In this document: piece by piece, positions 35,036-41,161 of the stretch
How positions within the stretch are numbered: the stretch's first letter is position 1
Layout of the letters: each line of letters opens with the position of its first letter
Assembly: GCA_029865385.1 (NCBI GenBank)
Contig: JAOUGX010000020.1
Coordinates: forward strand, 1-44,096
Length of the DNA stretch: 44,096 nt
Origin: Gammaproteobacteria bacterium
GTDB taxonomy: Bacteria; Pseudomonadota; Gammaproteobacteria; Steroidobacterales; Woeseiaceae
Direction of reading: 5' to 3'
Notes under the pieces: generated by a model
The model's database searches: none
The model's input: only the letters and a program-made list of their open reading frames with translations
Told to the model about the DNA's origin: nothing
Program-made: the position numbers and the translations under genes

Positions 35036-36241
35036 GTGAACGCAAACTATAAACGAATCGTGATGTGGGCCGCCATCGTTGGCATCATCGTCACTGCGTT
35101 GGCGTTGAGCTTTACGCCGAGACCGGTCATGGTGGATCTCGTCGAGGTCGAACCGGGTCCACTTGTAGTGACGCTGGACGAGGAAGGGGAGACGCGGGTG
35201 CATGATGTCTACACGCTGTCGGCGCCAGTCGCCGGGCGCGTGCAGCGCATCGACAGGCACGTCGGTGATCCGGTCACGGCGAACGAGACCGTGCTTGCGC
35301 AGATCGAACCGGGGGATCCCAGTTTTCTCGATCCGCGCAGCGAGGCGCAGGCACGTGCCGCGATTCAAGCCGCGGCGGCCGCACGCGATCTGGCCGCGGC
35401 GGCGGTCAAGGATGCCGAGGCGCAGTACGAGTTCGCGCGCGCGGAGTATGCACGCATGCAGGAACTGATCGTGGAGGGCAGCGTCTCGAAGCGCGACCTC
35501 GATACTGCGGAGCGCGATTTCAAGGCACGCCGTGCCGGGTTGGATACGGCCCGCGCGGCGCTGCAGGTCCGAAGCTACGAACTCGAGCTGGCGCGGGCGC
35601 AGCTCGTTTCGCCGCTGCAAACACAGGAGTCCAGGGAAAATTGCGACTGTATCCCGATCACGGCACCGGTCAGCGGCCGCGTCCTGCAGATCTCGGATCG
35701 CAGCGAGCGCGTCGTTCGTGAAGGCGACATGCTGATGCAGATTGGTGATCCCAATGATCTCGAAATCGTCGTCGATTACCTGTCGATGGATGCGGTGAAG
35801 ATCCAAGCTGGGCAACGCGTCATTATCGACAACTGGGGCGGTGCCGGCCCGCTCGAAGGCCGGGTACGGCTCATTGAGCCGTTCGGCTTCCTCAAGGTCT
35901 CGGCGCTCGGCATCGAGGAGCAGCGCGTCAATGTGATTATTGATTTCGCGAGCGACGAAGGCTGGGAGCGGCTCGGCCACGGCTACCAGGTCGAATCGAG
36001 AGTCGTGCTGTGGGATGTCGACGACATCCTGACGGTGCCATTGACGGCGTTGTTCAGAGATGGCGAAAACTGGGCGCTGTTCGTCGAGCAGGATGGTCGC
36101 GCAAGGCTTCGACATGTGAAGGCCGGGCAACGTAATGGCATCATTGCCGAGATCAGCGACGGTCTCAAGGCCGGAGAAAGGGTAGTTGTGCACCCGAGCG
36201 ATCGCGTGGCGGATGGCGTCAGGATCGCGAGCCGGGATTAG
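35036..36241 (+). CDS. HlyD/MacA-like periplasmic adaptor
   Basis: A 401-residue protein starting with GTG 3 bases after the permease stop. A membrane anchor spans about 8-27. The lipoyl half (VAGRVQRIDRHVGDPVTANETVLAQI) is followed by an alpha-helical hairpin (about 100-195, with EAQARAAIQAAAAARDLAAA and heptad-like AEYARMQELIVEGSVSKRDLDTAE), the second lipoyl half (PITAPVSGRVLQISDRSERVVREGDMLMQIGD) and a beta-barrel. Such adaptors link an inner-membrane pump to a TolC-type channel; no channel gene is present here, so a chromosomal TolC would be needed. Confidence 0.93.
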   Translation: MNANYKRIVMWAAIVGIIVTALALSFTPRPVMVDLVEVEPGPLVVTLDEEGETRVHDVYTLSAPVAGRVQRIDRHVGDPVTANETVLAQIEPGDPSFLDPRSEAQARAAIQAAAAARDLAAAAVKDAEAQYEFARAEYARMQELIVEGSVSKRDLDTAERDFKARRAGLDTARAALQVRSYELELARAQLVSPLQTQESRENCDCIPITAPVSGRVLQISDRSERVVREGDMLMQIGDPNDLEIVVDYLSMDAVKIQAGQRVIIDNWGGAGPLEGRVRLIEPFGFLKVSALGIEEQRVNVIIDFASDEGWERLGHGYQVESRVVLWDVDDILTVPLTALFRDGENWALFVEQDGRARLRHVKAGQRNGIIAEISDGLKAGERVVVHPSDRVADGVRIASRD

Positions 36242-36318
36242 ATGATGACGCAAGTTTTTTCATAAGCTTTTGGAATAGAATTTCGACGAAATCGCCGCTG
36301 ATGCATGATCTATATACA

Positions 36319-36452
36319 AGGGAACCTCTGATTAATTCGTCATTGCGAGGAACGAAGAGACGAAGCAATCTTTAGGTCATTGAATAAGAAGTAAGAGATT
36401 GCTTCGCTGCGCTCGCAATGACGGTGGATTTCGAATTAATCAGAGGGTCCCT
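36319..36452. mobile_element. MITE-like element with 21-base terminal inverted repeats
   Basis: AGGGAACCTCTGATTAATTCG (36319-36339, one mismatch to its partner) and the inverted copy at 36432-36452 frame 134 bases with no gene. Inner arms carry TCATTGCGAGGAACGAAGAG and related sequence against CGCTCGCAATGA, so nearly the whole element can fold into one hairpin. Similar words lie at 21658-21691 and 21805-21834. The GGGAACCTCTG end recalls IS5-type repeats, an inference. No clear target duplication is seen. Confidence 0.78.
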
Positions 36453-36453
36453 A

Positions 36454-36551
36454 GGTTCGATTGACTCGGATCAGCTAAGGCTGATCCTCGCCCTGCCGGG
36501 CGCCTGCGGCGTCCTCATTCGCTTCGCGAATCGGTCCGACTCTGGCCACCA
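36454..36551 (+). other. Possible split tRNA-Phe 3' fragment and hairpins
   Basis: GGTTCGATT at 36454-36462 and TCCGACTCTGGCCACCA at 36535-36551 (15 of 17 to the tRNA-Phe 3' end) flank about 72 bases rich in small hairpins (for example GATCAGCTAAGGCTGATC and ATTCGCTTCGCGAAT). It could be a decayed attachment site opened by an insertion. The evidence is short and could be coincidence. The rest of the 410-base gap 36242-36651 beyond this and the MITE shows nothing recognisable. Confidence 0.3.
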
Positions 36552-36651
36552 CCAGCCCCTAGCCAAGTAAACTATCCGCGAACACAATCGACCGACCACC
36601 AGGCGCACGTGTCGGCGCGGCAGGCTGACATGACAATACAGACGGCACCCT

Positions 36652-37263
36652 ATGGGCGATGAACTGCTGGTAAGTACCCTTGTGCCGATATGGCTCAAAG
36701 TCGTGTGGACCGCGATGGTGGTCGCCATCGTCCTTATTTACTGGCGGCATCGCGGCCCGGCTAATTTTCTCTGGTTCTCCGACATCGCGCTCCTCGCGCT
36801 CGTGGCGGGCCTGTGGCTGGAAAGTTCGTTCATCGTCAGCCTGACGGCATGCATGGTGATTGTTGCAGAGATATTATGGAGCGTGAGCTTCTTCGGCGGC
36901 CTGCTGCACCTGCCGCGCGTGGTCGGCCTTGCTGACTACATGTTCGACAAACAGAGCCCGCCGTGGCTGCGCGCAGTGTCGCTGTTCCACGTGCCGTTGT
37001 TGGCGGTGATCGTCTGGGCCCCGTGGCGACTTGGTTATGACCCCGGCGTATATCCATGGGCAGTGCTGATTGCATGGCTCGTGCTGCTGCTGACGCGCTG
37101 GCTGACAAAACCGAAATCGAACATCAATCATGTGTACCGGTTACCGATCGCTGCGGGCGCAAACCTCACGCCGGTACAACACATGCTGGTGCTGATGACA
37201 GTGGTGCCACTGATGCTGCAGCTGCCGGGGCACCTGCTGCTGTGGCTGATGTTCGGAAACTAA
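36652..37263 (+). CDS. Hypothetical multi-pass membrane protein
   Basis: A 203-residue protein of about six hydrophobic segments (near 13-31, 38-55, 60-80, 108-125, 130-147, 180-200) with Trp-rich boundaries. I do not recognise the family with confidence. Charged and conserved-looking loops include YWRHRGPANFLWFSDIALL and NHVYRLPIAAGANLTPVQH. The ATG at 36652 opens the frame; ribosome site is weak. It is the last gene before the second island end and is separated from the ABC operon by the MITE, so it may be a separate cargo gene. Confidence 0.6.
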   Translation: MGDELLVSTLVPIWLKVVWTAMVVAIVLIYWRHRGPANFLWFSDIALLALVAGLWLESSFIVSLTACMVIVAEILWSVSFFGGLLHLPRVVGLADYMFDKQSPPWLRAVSLFHVPLLAVIVWAPWRLGYDPGVYPWAVLIAWLVLLLTRWLTKPKSNINHVYRLPIAAGANLTPVQHMLVLMTVVPLMLQLPGHLLLWLMFGN

Positions 37264-37303
37264 CGAAAGATGGAAAGTGCACGCGTCGACCGAGATGTCG
37301 GTG

Positions 37304-37380
37304 ACGCGTGAAATTTGCGTGTATCAGCTGTGCATCGTTGTGCACCGTGATGCAAATCAAGCAACGGACGCCCCGGTAAC
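37304..37380 (+). repeat. Conserved island right end, copy 2
   Basis: Matches 30231-30305 at 66 of 75 positions. TGTGCA, TGTGCA, GATGCA sit at 37329, 37339 and 37349, again exactly 10 bases apart. It ends about 38 bases before the diverged tRNA-Phe fragment at 37419, the same order and spacing as in copy 1. Confidence 0.8.
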
Positions 37381-37418
37381 CTATTTATGAATACAGCCTA
37401 AAGCAACTAAACCTCGAA

Positions 37419-37464
37419 CTGAAAATCTGCGTGTCGGGTAGTCTGATTCGATCCCTGGCCACCA
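37419..37464 (+). repeat. Diverged tRNA-Phe 3' half copy (attachment relic)
   Basis: Begins CTGAAAATCTGCGTGTCGG and ends CCCTGGCCACCA, with substitutions and a small insertion in the T-arm compared with 21739-21783. It cannot form a functional tRNA. Its divergence suggests it is an older junction than the one at 30344. Confidence 0.8.
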
Positions 37465-37541
37465 TTCAAATAAAAAACTACGATTCTAGCGATTGGCGAC
37501 CATTCTATTTTGCGTGAGTCTTGCGTGGGTTTGCAGGAGCG

Positions 37542-37592
37542 TCAACTGACGTTTAGCCGCCGCAAAACCACCAACTCAGGCTTGTTGCCGCC
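37542..37592 (-). pseudogene. Integrase C-terminal relic (16 codons)
   Basis: On the minus strand the bases read GNKPELVVLRRLNVS then stop, against GNKPELVVLRRFSVN in the integrase relic near tRNA-Phe. The stop is 77 bases after the tRNA fragment, close to the 80 bases in the first island. Family similarity ends abruptly near 37592. Between the two (37511-37527) TGCGTG occurs twice at an 11-base step, as in the island ends. It marks the left end of a further island. The rest of the 393-base gap 37264-37656 is accounted for by the island end, the tRNA fragment and the promoter below. Confidence 0.8.
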
Positions 37593-37608
37593 AACCCGAT
37601 GCTATAAT
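37582..37608 (+). promoter_or_regulatory. Possible promoter of the ECF43/kinase genes
   Basis: A perfect TATAAT at 37603-37608, 48 bases before the sigma gene, with TTGTTG at 37582-37587 as a weak -35 (15-base spacing) or CTTGTT one base earlier. It lies at the edge of the integrase relic, so island decay may have created or placed it. Confidence 0.45.
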
Positions 37609-37656
37609 CGGCGCAAAACTTTAAGGCGACTCACCCAAACGTAGAACGGCTCAATA

Positions 37657-38223
37657 ATGGAATCGCAAGCGATCACAGTGTTACTGAACGCCGCGAAAAG
37701 CGGCGACATCGAGGCGACCAACAAGCTTTTTACTGAGGTCTATTCAGAGCTGAAGCTTATTGCGCGCGCGAACCGTCGGCGCTGGCGCGGCAACCAAACC
37801 ATGAATACCACGGCGCTGATTCACGAAGTCTTTCTGAAGCTGGCCAGACCAGACAAGGGCGATTTCGCCAATCGAACGCATTTCTTTGCGACGGCGGCGA
37901 GAGCAATGCGTCAGATTTTGGTGAACTACGCGAAGCACCAGCAGACCGAGAAGCGTGGCGGCGGAGCCATGCGCGTGACCTTCGACGAAACTGTGCTTTC
38001 CTCCGAGACGAATGCGGATGAGATACTGGCTATTCATCAACTGTTGTCAGATCTCGAGTCAAAGAACCCACGCCGCTGTCGAATTATCGAATGTCGGGTT
38101 TTCGGCGGCATGACTGTAGAGGAAGTGTCGGAAGCGCTGGAGATTTCGCCGGCAACAGTAAAACGCGAATGGAGCCTCGGAACCGCGACGCTCTTCCAGG
38201 CATTACAGAGGGACCAGGGCTGA
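37657..38223 (+). CDS. ECF43-like sigma factor linked to a Ser/Thr kinase
   Basis: A 188-residue sigma factor of the DUF-like 'ECF-type' branch: ITVLLNAAKSGDIEATNKLFTEVYSELKLIARANRRRW, TTALIHEVFLKL (region 2), HFFATAARAMRQILVNYAKHQQ, and region 4 RIIECRVFGGMTVEEVSEALEISPATVKREWSLGTATLF. The acidic DAED-type patch that normal ECF sigmas use to contact core polymerase is replaced by a stretch with Thr51-Thr52. In the ECF43 group, Vibrio parahaemolyticus EcfP is activated by threonine phosphorylation by its kinase PknT; the neighbouring kinase makes the same mechanism likely here, by inference. No anti-sigma gene is present. Confidence 0.9.
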   Translation: MESQAITVLLNAAKSGDIEATNKLFTEVYSELKLIARANRRRWRGNQTMNTTALIHEVFLKLARPDKGDFANRTHFFATAARAMRQILVNYAKHQQTEKRGGGAMRVTFDETVLSSETNADEILAIHQLLSDLESKNPRRCRIIECRVFGGMTVEEVSEALEISPATVKREWSLGTATLFQALQRDQG

Positions 38224-38331
38224 GGGATTTTTACGCCCGACTTCCGGGGAGATGCAATCGAATGAGCCGTGTTCCACATGCCTGTTGTATGTCAGTGCGT
38301 GGTTCTCGATTCCAATTACGGACATTGCCTG

Positions 38332-41076
38332 ATGAGTGAAGGTGACGATTCGCCTGCTGAGCAGATCTTCCTTCGAGCCATCGAGCTAGATTCGGCCCAG
38401 CGCTCGTCATTCCTCCAGTCGGCTTGCGGCGACGATATCGAGCTGCGCGCCGATGTCGAATCGCTGCTCGAGGCGGCAAAAGACGCGTCCGATTACTTCG
38501 AAGGATTGGCGGGCCGCCTCGGCGCTGCCCGCGTCCTGCGCGGCGGCGACGTCGCGGATAACGCGCAGCCGGGCGACCTGATCAGCGCCTACCGGCTGAC
38601 CGAACGCGTCGGAAGTGGCGGCATGGGCTCGGTTTGGTGCGCCGAACGAAACGACGGCCGCTTCGAAGGCCGTGTCGCTGTCAAACTGCTGAACCGGAAG
38701 GCGCGAGGCGGCGTCATGCGGCGCTTCGATCGCGAAGCGCACTATCTCGCCAGACTCACCCACCCTAATATCGCCCGCCTGATCGATGCAGGCGTCGATG
38801 AGAGCGACCGGCCGTACCTGATCCTGGAGTTCGTCGACGGCGAGTCGATTGATCGCTACTGCAACTCGCGCTCGCTGGCAATCGAGGATCGCATTCGAAT
38901 TTTCATTAACGTGCTTGAGGCGGTTGCGCATGCACATGCGCGCCTGATCGTACACAGTGACATTAAGCCTTCGAACGTGTTGGTGGCAGCAGATGGCAAT
39001 GTGAAATTGCTTGATTTCGGCATCTCGAGGCTATTGAGCGAAGATGACGATTCGAACTCCGCCGCGGTGCATCCTGGCATCGCGCTGACACCGGAGTTTG
39101 CAGCACCGGAGCAGTTTGCGGAAGCCGACGTCACGACCGCGACAGACGTGTATTCGCTCGGGTTGCTCCTGTACCAGCTACTGGCGGGGTCGAGTCCGCG
39201 AAATCTCGACGGAGTGAGGTCCATGGACGAGCTTCGAGCGGCGGCGACGCAAGCGCCGGCGTCGCTCGTGAGCACTGTCGCGGAGACTCACGCGTCGTCA
39301 TTGCAGGCACTGGCTACTCTGGCAAAGGAACGTCACGTATCGCCTAAGCATTTGCTCAAGGTCCTGCGTGGCGATCTCGACTTCATCGTGCGTCGCGCCC
39401 TGGCCGTTGACCCGAGCGAGCGGTATGCAACGGCTGCAGACTTCGCGTCGGATCTGCGCCGTTACCTCGGTTGTCAGACGGTGGCTGCACGGCCGGAAAC
39501 GTTTACCTACGGTGCAAGCAAGTTCGTGCAGCGCCATCGAGGCGGCGTCCTGTCGGCCGCGTTGACGGTACTGGCATTGATCACCGCGGCAGGAATAACG
39601 AGCTGGCAGAGCGTCGAGGCGCGTCGGCAACGTGATATCGCGATCTATCAGCAACAGCGGGTGCAGGCGACGAACGACTTCCTCAACACCCTGCTCGGCG
39701 AACTGGGGCCAGGCGGCCAGAAACTTTCGTTGCAGGAACTCCTTGACCGTGGCGTATCGCAGCTCAACGTGCAGCACGGCACAGACGAGCGCTTGCTTGC
39801 GATGATGCTCTATGAGATTTCGGTACTCTACGCCACGCTCGGGCAGGTCGATACGCAGCTTGAATTACTCGATCGTGCGTCGGAGATCTCGCGAGGAACC
39901 GGCGATGAAGGCTTGCTTGCGAACCTGTTGTGCGCGAAAGCCCGGCTCAAGTCGGTTGCGGATCCGGAGGACGCCGGTGCCGACCTCACCGCCGCCAAGA
40001 ATATTGTTGCGAATATGCCGGCTACCAGGGGCGCAACAGCAATGGAGTGTTATCGCGCTGAGGGGCTGATACATTCCTCGGCGGGCGACCATGAAGCTGC
40101 TATTGCCGCGTATCTTGAGGGCATTCAAGCGCTTGACGCGGCACCGGTCTCGTCCGCGGGCCTGCGCCTGAACCTGCTAAACGACCTCGCTGAGCAGTAC
40201 TTCCTTACCGATCGGCCCGCCGAGGCGCTCGGCATGCTCGACGAGATTATCGCCAACCGGGAGCGCATCGGCCGCGGCCGAAGTGTCTCGCATGTCATTA
40301 TCCTGATGAACCGCTCCGCAGTGCTGCTGCGACTCGGTGAAGTAATGCGCGCGGCTGACGGTCAGCGGGAAGCACTCAGCAGGGTGAAGGGCATGGACAA
40401 TGCGCCGGTTGCCGCTCGCGGACACTACGCCGGTTCGCTGTTTCGCCTCGCGCACTACGACGAGGCGCTTGAGTTGTTCGAGACCGATTATGAAGCAGCT
40501 GTGGCCAGCGGCAACCAGCGCTGGCGTGCCCAGATAGCGATGCAAATCGGCCGCACGTTGATTCGTACACGTCGAACGACCGAAGCCGTCCGATTTCTCG
40601 ATGAGGCCGAGGCGTTTTTCATGAAAACGCCGGGCGCGCATCAGCGGCAACTGCTGACGGTGGCTGTCGCGCGCGCCGAAGCGTTGCAAATCGAAGGAGA
40701 CCTGAGCGGTGCCGACGCCAATGTGCAGCACATTCTGGCAGATCTCGGCTATCCGGCGCGGATGGACGCCAGCGGGCTCGCGAGCGTCCTTTGGCAGGCC
40801 GCCGAGACGGCACTTGCACTGGGCGACTACGACCGGGCGGCGCAATACGCGACCGATCAACTCGGCCTCGTCACCGGCATGGCTCGCGATCCTGAACAGA
40901 GCGCGGATGTCGGCCAGGCCCTGTTGCAGAAGGCCAGGGCAACACTCGTTACGGCTGGGCCAGTTGTAGCGGGCAATGACCTGCGCCGCGCCGTCCGCTC
41001 ACTGGAAAACGGTTTCGGTCCAAACCATCCGGATACGCTCGAAGCGTTGCGACTCCTCGATAATCTGACCGACTGA
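38332..41076 (+). CDS. Ser/Thr protein kinase with transmembrane segment and TPR-like sensor region
   Basis: A 914-residue protein. Residues 8-60 (IFLRAIELDSAQRSSFLQSACGDD) are the helical cap found before many such kinases. Kinase motifs are P-loop GSGGMGSVW (94-102), Lys118, catalytic HSD at 208-210 (IVHSDIKPSNVLV, with Ser in place of the usual Arg of HRD), DFG 228-230 and APE 258-260. One membrane segment spans about 405-424, and a large helical, TPR-like region fills about 460-900. The ATG at 38332 starts the conserved cap; GTG 38269 is possible but adds unmatched residues. It probably phosphorylates the upstream sigma factor. Confidence 0.92.
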   Translation: MSEGDDSPAEQIFLRAIELDSAQRSSFLQSACGDDIELRADVESLLEAAKDASDYFEGLAGRLGAARVLRGGDVADNAQPGDLISAYRLTERVGSGGMGSVWCAERNDGRFEGRVAVKLLNRKARGGVMRRFDREAHYLARLTHPNIARLIDAGVDESDRPYLILEFVDGESIDRYCNSRSLAIEDRIRIFINVLEAVAHAHARLIVHSDIKPSNVLVAADGNVKLLDFGISRLLSEDDDSNSAAVHPGIALTPEFAAPEQFAEADVTTATDVYSLGLLLYQLLAGSSPRNLDGVRSMDELRAAATQAPASLVSTVAETHASSLQALATLAKERHVSPKHLLKVLRGDLDFIVRRALAVDPSERYATAADFASDLRRYLGCQTVAARPETFTYGASKFVQRHRGGVLSAALTVLALITAAGITSWQSVEARRQRDIAIYQQQRVQATNDFLNTLLGELGPGGQKLSLQELLDRGVSQLNVQHGTDERLLAMMLYEISVLYATLGQVDTQLELLDRASEISRGTGDEGLLANLLCAKARLKSVADPEDAGADLTAAKNIVANMPATRGATAMECYRAEGLIHSSAGDHEAAIAAYLEGIQALDAAPVSSAGLRLNLLNDLAEQYFLTDRPAEALGMLDEIIANRERIGRGRSVSHVIILMNRSAVLLRLGEVMRAADGQREALSRVKGMDNAPVAARGHYAGSLFRLAHYDEALELFETDYEAAVASGNQRWRAQIAMQIGRTLIRTRRTTEAVRFLDEAEAFFMKTPGAHQRQLLTVAVARAEALQIEGDLSGADANVQHILADLGYPARMDASGLASVLWQAAETALALGDYDRAAQYATDQLGLVTGMARDPEQSADVGQALLQKARATLVTAGPVVAGNDLRRAVRSLENGFGPNHPDTLEALRLLDNLTD

Positions 41077-41161
41077 GCGCGGCGGCTCAGTGTGAGCCCG
41101 TTTCTGCGCCATTGTTGTATGCCCCGGTAAGAGTTACTCATTCAACCCGTGGAAGTCAGCA

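Noticed and set aside
34031-36253. A 740-codon minus-strand frame across the exporter genes
   Set aside because: His- and Arg-rich composition without domains, fully antisense to the permease and adaptor with clear motifs.
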